A program made the position numbers and the translations under genes. A stretch of 64,000 nt of DNA from contig JBGAPZ010000014.1 of assembly GCA_044220975.1 (NCBI GenBank), forward strand, positions 24,440 to 88,439, written 5' to 3'. Numbering within the stretch: the first letter of the stretch is position 1; each line of letters starts with the position of its first letter. The notes under the pieces are model-generated. The model saw nothing but the letters and a program-made list of their open reading frames with translations. It did no database searches and was not told the DNA's origin. Of this stretch, positions 25,954 to 35,405 are shown piece by piece. The DNA comes from SZUA-430 sp044220975 (GTDB taxonomy: Bacteria; Pseudomonadota; Alphaproteobacteria; Micropepsales; Micropepsaceae).

Positions 25954-27468
25954 CTATTGCCACAGCGAATGGCTGGTCAGCTTTCCCGTCTTCGTGTCCA
26001 CCAGCACGATCAACGGTTCGCTGAGTTTGTCGGGTATCGGTGGACGCGTGCCGACGAACGCGACGACGTCCGCGCCCGGCAGGATCTGCTTCAGGCTGAA
26101 GCGATCGAGGCCGGTGTCGGCGCTCCAGAGTAAATCGCCGTTGAAGTCCACGCGCGACAGCACCAGCGTGCCGGCCAGCCCCGGGGCGGAGGTGTGGATC
26201 ATCAGCGCGCTGTCTGGGTTCTCCACGCGCAGTGGTTCCGACTTGTCATTCATGCGCAGGAACGCGGCTTGAAGAAATTCCATATCGCCGACAGGGGCGA
26301 TCGTGCGGACGCGGTAGCGGTCGCCATCCGGCGATGGCTCGAGGGCGGCCTTGGTGAGGCGGCGCGCGAGTTTTCCCTCCCCTGCCCTCTCTACAGGCCT
26401 AATCCACTTGCCGGGTTTGAAGTCGCGCGCGCGTTCGTCCGCCGAGAGCAGCGCGAGCCAAGTGCGCGGGGTGGTTAGGATGCCTGCCGCCAAATAATTC
26501 GCCGGCTCATGCCGATCGAAGCGGACGTTGGAGGGCTTCGGCGCGGTGGGCGTGGCTTTCCATGTGTCCGGGTCGATATCCACGGCGGCCGATCGATCGA
26601 TGCGCATAACGTGGAGTTTTCCGGCGATGATGTCCATGCCGCGCGGATCCTCCCACCATGTCGGATCGAGGCCGGGGTTTGCCCACTGAAGGTGCTCCGG
26701 CGTGACCACCGTGAAGTCGTTCAAGCGCACGCCTGAAAGGCCCATGGCATCAAACCAAACCGTGCGGCCGTCGCTGCCCATGATGCGCGCAAGTTGATAG
26801 CCGTGCCCCGAAATCCTCCCCGCCACCGGGATTAGGTGCGGTGGCGAACCGTCCAACGGGGTCACGAGGATGGAGAGGCTGGTGGTCTCGTTGCCGCCGC
26901 GTCCGCTTATGTCTCGGAAGTGCGGATCGGTCGTTTGGATCAGCGTGGCAATGCCGGAGCGCGCCGGATCGATCCCGTCAAACCGCACGCTCTCGTTCAA
27001 CGGTATGCCACGCGCTGGCGAGACCATCATCGCCTTTTGGCTCAACCAAACGATCACACCGACAATGACAAGGGCGACAAGCAATCCCGTGGCCAACATC
27101 ATTCTGAGGTCTCGAAACGCGTTTACGAAGGCAACTGCTTGGGCTTGGCGCGTGGAAGGACGGGTCGGCGCGGACGACGCTGCGCCCCTTCCCTGCAACA
27201 ATGAGATGTCGCCACTTTGTTCGTCGACCTGCGCGGTGCATGACGGCGCCTTCTGACGGATCACCTCATCGGCAACTAAGCGCAGGATGCTCGCCCGCGT
27301 CCCAACGGCCCAGGCGTGCGAGCGCTGCCAATCCTCACGCGAGCCCAGACTCACGATGGCGACGACTTCGTTGCCGCCGAACGTCCAGTAGCCGCTTATA
27401 GAATGCAGACCGTCGCTATACTCGACCCGGCCCTCGCGCCCGTTCTCAACAATCGTGACTTGCGCCAA
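25954..27468 (-). CDS. membrane-anchored protein of unknown function (possibly PA2928-like)
   Basis: The 504-residue protein starts at TTG 27468 (ribosome site GGGAG seven bases upstream). An N-terminal cytoplasmic region of about 115 residues precedes one membrane helix (MMLATGLLVALVIVGVIVWL, about 122-142). About 360 residues of extracytoplasmic sequence rich in beta-strands and tryptophans follow (WWEDPRGMDIIAGKLHVMRI, LLSADERARDF). The pattern suggests a beta-propeller. It resembles proteins named PA2928 family, as far as I can judge from memory. No catalytic motif is seen. A squalene/phytoene synthase-like gene lies 31 bases upstream on the same strand. Confidence 0.65.
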   Translation of the reverse strand: MAQVTIVENGREGRVEYSDGLHSISGYWTFGGNEVVAIVSLGSREDWQRSHAWAVGTRASILRLVADEVIRQKAPSCTAQVDEQSGDISLLQGRGAASSAPTRPSTRQAQAVAFVNAFRDLRMMLATGLLVALVIVGVIVWLSQKAMMVSPARGIPLNESVRFDGIDPARSGIATLIQTTDPHFRDISGRGGNETTSLSILVTPLDGSPPHLIPVAGRISGHGYQLARIMGSDGRTVWFDAMGLSGVRLNDFTVVTPEHLQWANPGLDPTWWEDPRGMDIIAGKLHVMRIDRSAAVDIDPDTWKATPTAPKPSNVRFDRHEPANYLAAGILTTPRTWLALLSADERARDFKPGKWIRPVERAGEGKLARRLTKAALEPSPDGDRYRVRTIAPVGDMEFLQAAFLRMNDKSEPLRVENPDSALMIHTSAPGLAGTLVLSRVDFNGDLLWSADTGLDRFSLKQILPGADVVAFVGTRPPIPDKLSEPLIVLVDTKTGKLTSHSLWQ

Positions 27469-27499
27469 GCCGTGCTCCCAAGTTTCCGATCTTGCCCAT

Positions 27500-28312
27500 T
27501 CAAAGACGCCACATCAGGTTGGCGAGCGCGAGGCGGGTCACACGCTGCCAAGGCGCTAATGGTTTCGATGCGAACGGGACCGCATTTGAACGCGCCAGGG
27601 TCGCCGGACTCAACGCGGGCATCGCGCTGGGCGGGAAGCGAGCGGCGTTCGCGGTCGCGAGAGCTGCCTTTGTTGCGGCGGCGGCGCGAGCGGCCAAGCG
27701 CTGCAACGGGGGCGTCATCGCTGTCGCGGCAAAGACATCTTCCACGTTCATGTCTTCCTGCGCGAGCCACGACAATGGCATGCGGCAGCGGCGCAGCCTC
27801 GCAAAGCGCGCCATGTCCTTGATGTGTTCGGCATAAGCGTAGGCCACGGCGGCATGGCGGGCGGCCTTGTCGACGCGATCGCCCAAGCCCAGCACGCGGC
27901 TGGCAAGGCGCATGACATTCCCGGTCGTGGCGTCGGCGTGCGCCTCGAACGCCGCTTCGTCGGCGAAAGGGGCTTCGTCGAGGTCGTGGGCACGAGCGTC
28001 GATTGCTGCGTCGATCAGGCCTCGAGGCAACGCGTGGGTCCGGATCGTCTCGGCGAGGGCGCGACCGGTGGGCGAAGCCGGCGTGCCGCCGTCATAGATC
28101 GTAGCCAACTGCTCGCGCCACCAGGCGAGGCGGACGTGGCCAGCCATCGGTTCACGGACCGCTTCGCCGATGTGCGCAAGTTCCACGTCGAAGGCGTAGA
28201 GGGCGAGCAATGGCCGGCGGGCGCGCGCGGGGGCGAAGAAGGTCGCCACGTGGCGATCGGGGTCGCGGGTGGCCACGGTCTCTTCAATGTCGAGCCATTC
28301 GTCTTCGGTCAT
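27500..28312 (-). CDS. squalene/phytoene synthase-like protein, Asp motifs degenerate
   Basis: The 270-residue protein begins MTEDEWLDIEETVATRDPDRH at the ATG at 28312. The overall trans-isoprenyl diphosphate synthase-type helical fold is recognisable: RRPLLALYAFDVELAHIGEAV, then RLAWWREQL, and YAYAEHIKDMARFARLRRC. The two DxxxD magnesium-binding motifs of true squalene/phytoene synthases are not intact. It resembles the NDUFAF6-like branch found near sec genes in alphaproteobacteria, which is probably not a carotenoid enzyme. The frame is open upstream to 28351. The PuuD-like gene precedes it. Confidence 0.75.
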   Translation of the reverse strand: MTEDEWLDIEETVATRDPDRHVATFFAPARARRPLLALYAFDVELAHIGEAVREPMAGHVRLAWWREQLATIYDGGTPASPTGRALAETIRTHALPRGLIDAAIDARAHDLDEAPFADEAAFEAHADATTGNVMRLASRVLGLGDRVDKAARHAAVAYAYAEHIKDMARFARLRRCRMPLSWLAQEDMNVEDVFAATAMTPPLQRLAARAAAATKAALATANAARFPPSAMPALSPATLARSNAVPFASKPLAPWQRVTRLALANLMWRL

Positions 28313-28381
28313 GCCCTGCCTCAACGACAAAGGGCTGCGCGGTCGACGCACAGCCCTTCGTCAACGATCACGCGATCCGCC

Positions 28382-29023
28382 TTATCCCAGGTTTGCGTTA
28401 ATGCCGCCGCCCACCATGCAAAAGAGCATCGGGATCGAAAGCATCACGTTCGTGCGTGAGAACAGCATAGCTGTGCGGCCGTGGGCTGCGCGCTGATCCT
28501 TGCTTAGGTCGGGAAACTTGTTGTCGATGTTGAGGACGCGTTGCTGGTTCGGCCAAATGACGAACCAAACGTTGAACCACATGATCGAGCCCAGCCACAT
28601 CCCGATACCGATCAGCGTGGTGCCGGCGGAGGCGAAGCCGTTCGTCGCGCCCAACGTAATCGCTTCAAGGAAGTAGTGGTTGATCAGAGCGAGCAAGAGG
28701 CCGAGCACGAACGTGCCCATAGCAGCCCAGCGGAAGTACCAAAGCGCCTCGGGTGCAATAAACTTCGAGACCGCCGGTTTTTGATCGTCGGGGATCTTGG
28801 GCATCATCGGGATTTGCACGAAGTTGAAGTAGTAGAGTAGTCCGATCCAGAGAACGCCGCAGATCACGTGCAACCAGCGCAGGACGAAGGCCCAAAACTG
28901 CTCTCCCCGCAGCATTTCGGTGACGGGATATCCGCTGATCAGTAGAAAGACGACGAAGACAATAAGTGCAAGCACGAAGCCCGCGATAACAGTGTTCCTG
29001 AGATTTGCTAGAATTGCGGCCAC
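28382..29023 (-). CDS. PuuD-like integral membrane protein (urate oxidase N-terminal/DUF989 domain)
   Basis: The 213-residue protein starts at GTG 29023, with GGAGG eight bases upstream. Five to six membrane helices are seen, with conserved histidines in them (FVLRWLHVICGVLWIGLLYY, INHYFLEAI, MWLGSIMWFNVWFVIWPNQQ). This is the membrane domain of the PuuD urate hydroxylase family, here without the C-terminal cytochrome c domain. No purine catabolic genes lie nearby, so activity on urate is uncertain. It may be a haem membrane protein with another role. Confidence 0.75.
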   Translation of the reverse strand: MAAILANLRNTVIAGFVLALIVFVVFLLISGYPVTEMLRGEQFWAFVLRWLHVICGVLWIGLLYYFNFVQIPMMPKIPDDQKPAVSKFIAPEALWYFRWAAMGTFVLGLLLALINHYFLEAITLGATNGFASAGTTLIGIGMWLGSIMWFNVWFVIWPNQQRVLNIDNKFPDLSKDQRAAHGRTAMLFSRTNVMLSIPMLFCMVGGGINANLG

Positions 29024-29133
29024 GGTGGGTCCTCCCCTCGACTCAAGTGCGATGGACTGAAGATTACACGCGTGCCGCCCGTCAATCGACCGTTGCGCGA
29101 GTCGGGTCCTAATTTCCCTACTTTTCGGCTGGT

Positions 29134-30018
29134 TTAGAAGGTCGACAGCATCCGCTGCAGCGATCGGGCCGCGTTTTCGAAGGCCCCTGCTCCGCTTTCG
29201 GCGAGCGAACGCAGCGCGTTGTGGGCGCTGGCGCCCAGATAGGGCGAGAGATCCATGGTTAGGGACGCGGCCAGGAGGCCGCCCACGACCACCAGCAGTG
29301 CAAGGCTCGGCAGCTTCGCCCAGCGGGGGAGCAGGAAATAGATGACCTGCACCACCACCGCAATCGCGAGCGCAACGTAGAAATACGCACGATCGACATG
29401 CACGCCGATCCCCTCGATCATCAGCAACACGCCGATTAGGAACAGGAAGTTCAAGGCGATCAACTTGACGATGGGAAAGCGCTCGATGAAGTCCGATATC
29501 GGGTTCACGAGGAAGAACATGACAGCCGTCGCCGTAACGATCGCGGCCATCATCACCTCGATGTGCTTGGCGATGCCGATGGCAGCGATGACGCTGTCGA
29601 GCGAGAAGACGATGTCGAACAGCGCGATTTGTACGATCGTCAATAGGAACAGGCCGTTCCAAGCGCGCACCTTGCCGGCGTCAATTGAATTGTCGTGATC
29701 GCCGAGCATCGCGCCGATCTCCATGATCGATTTCCAGATCAGAAAGGCGCCGCCGATGCCGAATACGAGGTGGCGCGGCGTTATCGCTTGTCCAAGGCCG
29801 GCGATGGGGGTGTCGATGTGCGAAATCCAAAACAGCACATAGAGCAGCGCGAGCCGCGTGATAACCGCCATCAAGAGGCCGAGGCGGCGCGCGAGCGGTC
29901 TTTGGCTTTCCGGCAATCGTCCGGCCAAGATGGCGATCAGGACCAGATTGTCGCCGGCGAGGACGATTTCCAAGAAGACGAGCGTGAAGAAGCTCGCCAC
30001 ATGTTCAAACCCGAACAA
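29134..30018 (-). CDS. TerC/Alx family integral membrane protein
   Basis: The 294-residue protein has seven to nine membrane helices. It bears the TerC-type acidic motifs EIVLAGDNLVLIAILA near residue 17 and DIVFSLDSVIAAIGIA near 136, whose aspartates sit inside helices. Family members are implicated in metal export, notably manganese during secretion, and in tellurite or pH stress. A TTG at 30018 is the only start that keeps the first helix; its ribosome site is weak. It occupies the place directly downstream of secD where secF usually lies. Confidence 0.85.
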   Translation of the reverse strand: MFGFEHVASFFTLVFLEIVLAGDNLVLIAILAGRLPESQRPLARRLGLLMAVITRLALLYVLFWISHIDTPIAGLGQAITPRHLVFGIGGAFLIWKSIMEIGAMLGDHDNSIDAGKVRAWNGLFLLTIVQIALFDIVFSLDSVIAAIGIAKHIEVMMAAIVTATAVMFFLVNPISDFIERFPIVKLIALNFLFLIGVLLMIEGIGVHVDRAYFYVALAIAVVVQVIYFLLPRWAKLPSLALLVVVGGLLAASLTMDLSPYLGASAHNALRSLAESGAGAFENAARSLQRMLSTF

Positions 30019-30093
30019 ACCTGTCCCCCATCACTGCGATGCGGCCATCAAGCCATATCGCGGCCTTAGGGCCAAGCCCCCTGGAAGCACGTG

Positions 30094-31722
30094 CTAGAGC
30101 GAGAGTTCCGTCCGGCGTTTTGCCCGGAGCCACCAAATGACTTGCAGGCGGGTTACGAAAACCGCGGTGAAAACCGAGGTCATGATGCCGAGGGACAGGG
30201 CCACCGCAAAGCCCTTCACGGGACCCGTGCCCATCACCCATAGGATCAAGCCCGCGAGCAGCGTCGTCAGGTTCGAGTCCACGATCGTGCTCATCGCGCG
30301 TTCGAAACCCGCGTCGACCGACGACATAATCGAACGGCCGTTTCGCTGCTCCTCACGTATGCGTTCGTAGATCAGCACGTTGGCGTCGACGGCCATACCC
30401 ATAGTGAGCACGAAGGCGGCGATGCCTGGCAGCGTCAGCGTCGCGCCGAAAAACGTCATCAGACCCAGCAGCAACACGAGGTTCGCCAGCAAGGCGATGT
30501 CGGCAAAGATGCCGAATATGCGGTACTGCAACAGCATGAAGGCCACGACGAGCACGAGGCCTGCAAGCGCCGCGTATTGGCCCCTTTCGACCGAGTCCTT
30601 GCCGAGTTCGGCGCCGACGGTACGCTGATCTTCGGCCTTGAGCGGCACGGGCAAGGCGCCCGAATTCAGCAAGACCGCCGTTTCGTTCGCCTCTTCAATC
30701 GTGAAGTCGCCCTCAATGATGCCCTGCCCGCCAAGAATCGGTGACTTGATGACGGGCGCCGTGATGACCTTGTCGTCGAGAACCGCGGCAAAGCGCTTAC
30801 CGACATTGTTCTTCGTCACGTCGGCGAAGCGGCGCGAACCCTGCGTGTTGAACTTGAACGAGATGATCGGCAGCTGCGATTGCGAGTCGAACGTGCCCTG
30901 CGCCTTTTCCAACATATCGCCGGCGATGATAGCGCGTTCCTTTATGACGATCGGAATGTCTTGCGCGTTCGGGGGCTTGCCGCGCCTTTCACTCATCAAC
31001 TTGGAACCCGGCGGAATGCGCTTGGCGTCCATGTCGGCGAGCGAAACGCTGTCGTCGACCATGTGAAACGTGAGCTTCGCTGCGGTGCTGCCGCGACGGA
31101 TGATTTCTTGCGGGTTCTGCTCGCCCGGTACCTGCACGATAATGCGGTTCGATCCCTGCGGCTGGATCGTAAGCTCTTTCGTCCCATCGGGATCGAGACG
31201 TTTGCGCAGGATCTCGACCGATTGTGCCATCGCGGTTGCGCGGAGCTGCTCGCGGCCGGCATCCGTCATCTTCATCGTCGCATTGCCCTCGGCATCGATG
31301 CTGACGTCGTAGTCGGCAGCGGTGATGCCGACGAATGAACCGCCGGTCGCAGACGTGAGACTGCGCAAAACCGTGCGTGCCGCGTCGATCTTCGTAGGGT
31401 CGGCAATGTGCACGCTGAGCCCGGTCTTGCTCGCGCTCAAGTTGTTGTAGAGAATCCGGTCCTTGCGCAGGCCGCGCCGGATGTCGTCGAGCAGCGACTG
31501 CATGCGATCGTTGATCGCAACTTCAATTTGCGCTTCGAACAGCACATACGAGCCGCCTTGAAGATCGAGGCCAAGCGTCACGGGTCGGTGCGGCAGGAAG
31601 CTTGCGTTGCGATGGATCGCGTCGCGCCAGGTCACGGGTAGCGCGTTCGGCAGCGCCATCATGAAGCCTATGAAGACAGCCGCCAAAACGGCCAAAATCT
31701 TCCAGGTTTGAAACTGAAGCAT
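30094..31722 (-). CDS. secD: protein translocase subunit SecD
   Basis: The 542-residue protein has the SecD layout. Helix 1 is at residues 8-28, followed by a large periplasmic part with the P1 head region (TLGLDLQGGSYVLFEAQ). Helices 2-6 lie at the C terminus, starting ALAGLVLVVAFMLLQYR, and include NLVLLLGLMTFFGATLTLPGIAAFVLTMG (in two helices) and AVDANVLIYERIREE. SecDF uses the proton gradient to pull preproteins through SecYEG. The stop follows RRTELSL, so it is not a SecDF fusion, and no secF lies downstream. yajC is 18 bases upstream. Confidence 0.95.
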   Translation of the reverse strand: MLQFQTWKILAVLAAVFIGFMMALPNALPVTWRDAIHRNASFLPHRPVTLGLDLQGGSYVLFEAQIEVAINDRMQSLLDDIRRGLRKDRILYNNLSASKTGLSVHIADPTKIDAARTVLRSLTSATGGSFVGITAADYDVSIDAEGNATMKMTDAGREQLRATAMAQSVEILRKRLDPDGTKELTIQPQGSNRIIVQVPGEQNPQEIIRRGSTAAKLTFHMVDDSVSLADMDAKRIPPGSKLMSERRGKPPNAQDIPIVIKERAIIAGDMLEKAQGTFDSQSQLPIISFKFNTQGSRRFADVTKNNVGKRFAAVLDDKVITAPVIKSPILGGQGIIEGDFTIEEANETAVLLNSGALPVPLKAEDQRTVGAELGKDSVERGQYAALAGLVLVVAFMLLQYRIFGIFADIALLANLVLLLGLMTFFGATLTLPGIAAFVLTMGMAVDANVLIYERIREEQRNGRSIMSSVDAGFERAMSTIVDSNLTTLLAGLILWVMGTGPVKGFAVALSLGIMTSVFTAVFVTRLQVIWWLRAKRRTELSL

Positions 31723-31740
31723 TGGATACGTCTTTCGAGA

Positions 31741-32091
31741 TTACTTCGCGTCGTTCGCCGGTTTGTCGGCGGGCTCGGTCTTGGAGCGGATGTCGGAGAT
31801 CGTCGATTTGACGACGCGGATGCGGACATCCTCGGCGATTTCGACCAGGACTTCGTCGTTATCCATCACCTTGATCACTTTGCCGATGATGCCGCCCGAG
31901 GTGACGACTGTGTCGCCGCGTTTGACACCTGCGATCAGGGCCTGATGCGCCTTCATCCGCTGTTGCTGGGGACGAATGACGAGCAGGTACATGATCCCGA
32001 TGATCGCCACGAAAGGGATCAGCTGAATCAGGAACGAAGGGCCGGCCGCGGCATCGGCGGCGCCTTGTGCGAAGGCTGGAGAAATGAACAT
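31741..32091 (-). CDS. yajC: preprotein translocase subunit YajC
   Basis: The 116-residue protein starts MFISPAFAQ at the ATG at 32091. One membrane helix (FLIQLIPFVAIIGIMYLLVI) is followed by the hallmark RPQQQRMKAHQALI and a soluble C terminus with GDTVVTSGGIIGKV. YajC associates with SecDF. There is no clear Shine-Dalgarno sequence. The frame is open far upstream, but that part is antisense to the divergent ATPase gene. Confidence 0.92.
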   Translation of the reverse strand: MFISPAFAQGAADAAAGPSFLIQLIPFVAIIGIMYLLVIRPQQQRMKAHQALIAGVKRGDTVVTSGGIIGKVIKVMDNDEVLVEIAEDVRIRVVKSTISDIRSKTEPADKPANDAK

Positions 32092-32230
32092 CGGGTCGGG
32101 CGTCGCTTCGTTAACGATTTCGAGGGGATGGCCGGATTTTGCGGGCGGACTATAGCCAGCGACGGTGCCAATGCAACCAACGCCGAAGGCGGCTCTGGCC
32201 GGGGTTTCGCACATCGAGTAGTCAAGGCGC

Positions 32231-33112
32231 ATGACGAAGGACCAACAGGCGCTGCTCGAGCGCATCGCGAAGGCTTTGGAGCGGCTTTCCCCGCCATCGC
32301 CCCATGCCACCGCATGGGGCGCCGCCGAGGGCTTCGTATGGGAGGCAGAGGGCCGTGCGCTTTTGCCACTGGCGCGAATCGCAAGGCTGCCGCTTCCGCT
32401 GCTCAAAGGCATCGACCGCCAGCGCGATCAATTGCTCGCGAACACGCGCCGGTTCGCGCAAGGGCTGCCCGCGAACAACGCCCTGCTGTGGGGCGCGCGG
32501 GGTACGGGAAAGAGCGCGCTGGTCAAAGCGGTTCACGCAACCGTCGCTGCCGAAACCGGAGCAGCGCTGAAGCTCGTCGAGATACATCGCGAAGACATCG
32601 GCTCTCTGGGCGCCCTGCTCTCCCTTTTGTCGGCGGCGCCGGTGAAGGCTGTACTTCTTTGCGACGACTTATCGTTCGACGCGCACGATGCAGCGTATCG
32701 GCCGCTCAAGACCGTACTTGAAGGCGGGCTCGCCGGGCGCCCCGCCAATGTCGTGTTTTATGCAACGTCGAACCGCCGCCACTTGATGCCGCGTGAGATG
32801 ATCGAGAACGAGCGCTCGAGTGCGATCCATGCGGATGAGGCGGTGGAAGAGAAGATCTCTCTCTCGGATCGGTTCGGGCTGTGGCTCGGGTTTCACAATG
32901 TGAGCCAACAGGACTACCTCGCAATTGTTGGCGGGTACGCGCAGCACTTCGCGCTGAAGATCGGCGCAGACGACTTGCAGCGCCGCGCGCTTGAGTGGGC
33001 GATGGGGCGCGGCGGCCGGTCGGGGCGCGTGGCGTGGCAGTTCATCGAAGACTTGGCCGGCGAGTTGGGGCAGAAACTGGCGGAGCAGAGCGCCCCTGGA
33101 CGATCTAAGTAA
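32231..33112 (+). CDS. DUF815 AAA-type ATPase
   Basis: The 293-residue protein has Walker A GARGTGKS at residues 88-95, a Walker B-like VLLCDDLSF near 139-145, and sensor 1 NVVFYATSNRRHL. The following LMPREMIENE and DRFGLWLGF are typical of DUF815 proteins, a widespread bacterial AAA family of unknown role often beside yajC or secD. It diverges from yajC with 139 bases between them. No partner domain is fused. Confidence 0.9.
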   Translation: MTKDQQALLERIAKALERLSPPSPHATAWGAAEGFVWEAEGRALLPLARIARLPLPLLKGIDRQRDQLLANTRRFAQGLPANNALLWGARGTGKSALVKAVHATVAAETGAALKLVEIHREDIGSLGALLSLLSAAPVKAVLLCDDLSFDAHDAAYRPLKTVLEGGLAGRPANVVFYATSNRRHLMPREMIENERSSAIHADEAVEEKISLSDRFGLWLGFHNVSQQDYLAIVGGYAQHFALKIGADDLQRRALEWAMGRGGRSGRVAWQFIEDLAGELGQKLAEQSAPGRSK

Positions 33113-33258
33113 CGGCAATCCCGGGGCGTGCGGCAGCACTGTATAAGCCTGGCGCCAACGCTTGAGTCTGTGCCGGCTCCCCGTCTCCTCAGTCCAACCT
33201 GCCATGAACCGCTAGGACTTGCATTGCGTACGCATTAGATCGACTGCGTGAGGGACAT

Positions 33259-34692
33259 ATGATCAAAACCATGCGGCGCGCGGCTTTCGTCCTTGCTTGC
33301 CTCGTCTCGCCGGCAGGCTCCGCCTTTGCGGCGGACGTGGGCGCAGCGCATCTCGACGGCGCATCACTCGGCGCCATTTGGGCGGTGCCGTTCGTCGGCC
33401 TGCTGTTCTCGATTGCGATCATGCCGCTCGCGACGCCGCAGATTTGGCATCACCACTACGGCAGGATTGCCGCCGGCTGGGCCGTACTCTTCCTCGTCCC
33501 GTTCATCGCGGCATTCGGCTTTGAAATTGCAGCCTACGAGTTCCTGCACGTTATGCTGCTCGAGTACGTGCCGTTCATTGTTCTTTTGCTCGCGCTCTAC
33601 ACTATTTCGGGTGGCGTCTTTCTCAAGGGCGACATTCGCGGCACGCCATTGACAAACACCGGTATCTTGGCGGGCGGCACTGCCATTGCCAGCGTCGTCG
33701 GTACGACGGGCGCATCCGTACTTCTCATACGCCCGATCCTGCGCGCCAACCACGGTCGCAGCTACAACGTCCATGTGGTCGTGTTCTTCATCTTTCTGGT
33801 TTCGAACGTCGGCGGGTCGCTGACGCCGTTGGGCGACCCACCGCTTTATCTGGGCTTCCTGAAGGGCGTGTCGTTCTTCTGGCCAGCGCAATACTTGTTT
33901 TGGCCGATGCTGCTGATCACGGGCATTCTTCTAGCCGCGTTCTTCACGATCGATACGGTGATTTACAAACGGGATAACGGGCAGAGGCACGACCCTGCTC
34001 CCGAGACGCAATCGTCGATCGCCATCAACGGCTGGCGCAATATCGCGCTTCTTGGCGTCGCGATCGGCGTCATCCTGGGTTCGGCCATGTGGAAGACGGA
34101 CGACTACATCGATGTGCTTGGGGTCCAAGTCGATTTTCCCAACATCGCACGTGTCGTTGCGTTGCTGGCGTTGACGGCGCTTTCGGTGCGCTTGACGCCA
34201 GTCGCCTACCGGCAGGGAAACAATTTCACTTGGGGTCCGATCGAGGAAGTGGCGAAGCTTTTCGCCGGTATCTTTGTGACGATCGTTCCCGTGATCGCCA
34301 TGCTACGCGCGGGCGAAAACGGCGCCTTTGCTTCGCTGCTGACCCTTCTCGCGGAACCGAACGGAGAACCCAACAATGCCATGTATTTCTGGCTGACCGG
34401 CGGCTTGTCGAGCTTCCTCGACAATGCGCCCACGTATCTTGTCTTCTTCAACGCTGCCGGCGGCGATCCCGTACAATTGATGGGACCGCTTGCAACGACG
34501 TTGGCGGCAATATCGGCCGGCGCCGTTTTCATGGGCGCGAACACCTATATCGGCAATGCGCCGAACTTCATGGTCAAGGCGATCGCCGAGGAAGCCGGCG
34601 TGAAGATGCCGAGCTTCTTCGGCTATATGCTTTGGTCGGGACTGTTCTTGCTTCCCTGTTTTGCGCTGGTGACCTTGCTGTTCTACATCTAA
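33259..34692 (+). CDS. NhaD-like sodium:proton antiporter / citrate-transporter-like permease
   Basis: The 477-residue protein has a signal-like first segment and about 11-12 membrane helices. Conserved stretches are VVGTTGASVLLIRPILRAN, NVGGSLTPLGDPPLYLGFL and GGLSSFLDNAPTYLVFFNAAGG. The last two form the re-entrant loop motifs of the ion transporter superfamily (CitMHS/NhaD/ArsB). Its order and length fit the putative Na+/H+ antiporters of this superfamily. The transported ion cannot be settled from sequence. GAGGGA precedes the ATG at 33259. Confidence 0.85.
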   Translation: MIKTMRRAAFVLACLVSPAGSAFAADVGAAHLDGASLGAIWAVPFVGLLFSIAIMPLATPQIWHHHYGRIAAGWAVLFLVPFIAAFGFEIAAYEFLHVMLLEYVPFIVLLLALYTISGGVFLKGDIRGTPLTNTGILAGGTAIASVVGTTGASVLLIRPILRANHGRSYNVHVVVFFIFLVSNVGGSLTPLGDPPLYLGFLKGVSFFWPAQYLFWPMLLITGILLAAFFTIDTVIYKRDNGQRHDPAPETQSSIAINGWRNIALLGVAIGVILGSAMWKTDDYIDVLGVQVDFPNIARVVALLALTALSVRLTPVAYRQGNNFTWGPIEEVAKLFAGIFVTIVPVIAMLRAGENGAFASLLTLLAEPNGEPNNAMYFWLTGGLSSFLDNAPTYLVFFNAAGGDPVQLMGPLATTLAAISAGAVFMGANTYIGNAPNFMVKAIAEEAGVKMPSFFGYMLWSGLFLLPCFALVTLLFYI

Positions 34693-34765
34693 GTGGCGAT
34701 CTTGGCGTTCGATCGCGCCGTGGTAGGTTGCAGCAGGCGTATCAGCAGATCCGAGGGGCCGTCAG

Positions 34766-35239
34766 GTGCTTGCGTATCGGAGCCAGAGTGCCCGGATGTC
34801 TTTGGCAAGCGGGCTCGCCGAGTATTACCGAGAGCATCCGTTTCTATTACGCGGAGATCACCTTCGCGTCGAAGCGCAAGAGTTCTTCCGCTGCCACGAT
34901 GCCGTACACGTGCTCTACGGTTGCGACACGTCGCTGCCGGACGAAGCCGTGGTGAAGCTTTCCAGCATCTTTGGAACTTCGGCGGGGTTCGGCGTGCTCA
35001 AGGGCTACACCCTCCACGAGTCGATCGACATCTATCGAAAGTTGAAGCTCGGCGAGGTTCTTGGCGCCATACTGGCGGCGATCGTTATCGTGCCCCGCAC
35101 GATTTGGCGGTGTCTGCTTCAGCGCAAGCGCTGGCCTTGGTCGGATTTCGATGCCCACCTGCAAACGCCGCTTTGCGACCTTCGCGCAGCGTTCGGCATT
35201 CGGGTCGCACACAAGGTAAAAGCGCCAAACGAATATTAG
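34766..35239 (+). CDS. Coq4-like protein (HDxxH-x11-E motif)
   Basis: The 157-residue protein starts at GTG 34766 with GAGGGG seven bases upstream. Residues 44-60 read HDAVHVLYGCDTSLPDE. This exactly satisfies HDxxH followed by eleven residues and E, the zinc-binding signature of the ubiquinone-biosynthesis protein Coq4. A hydrophobic segment (GEVLGAILAAIVIVPRTIW, near 96-114) and a basic C terminus follow. Coq4 removes the C1 carboxyl group and hydroxylates that carbon in the quinone headgroup in eukaryotes. Overall similarity is otherwise modest, so assignment rests on the motif and surrounding pattern. Confidence 0.55.
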   Translation: MLAYRSQSARMSLASGLAEYYREHPFLLRGDHLRVEAQEFFRCHDAVHVLYGCDTSLPDEAVVKLSSIFGTSAGFGVLKGYTLHESIDIYRKLKLGEVLGAILAAIVIVPRTIWRCLLQRKRWPWSDFDAHLQTPLCDLRAAFGIRVAHKVKAPNEY

Positions 35240-35405
35240 GCGTGAGTTAGGGTTCCAGGTTGACATACTCGGCTGCACGAGCATCTTAAGCAATCGACCG
35301 GCAACTTTCTCATGTCGCCGCTGTTCGCTGTACCTGTCAAAGCGACGTTGCGAAGGATGCCGTTGGCTCCTATGCGCACCAGGCACAGTTAAGGAGAGTA
35401 TCGCG

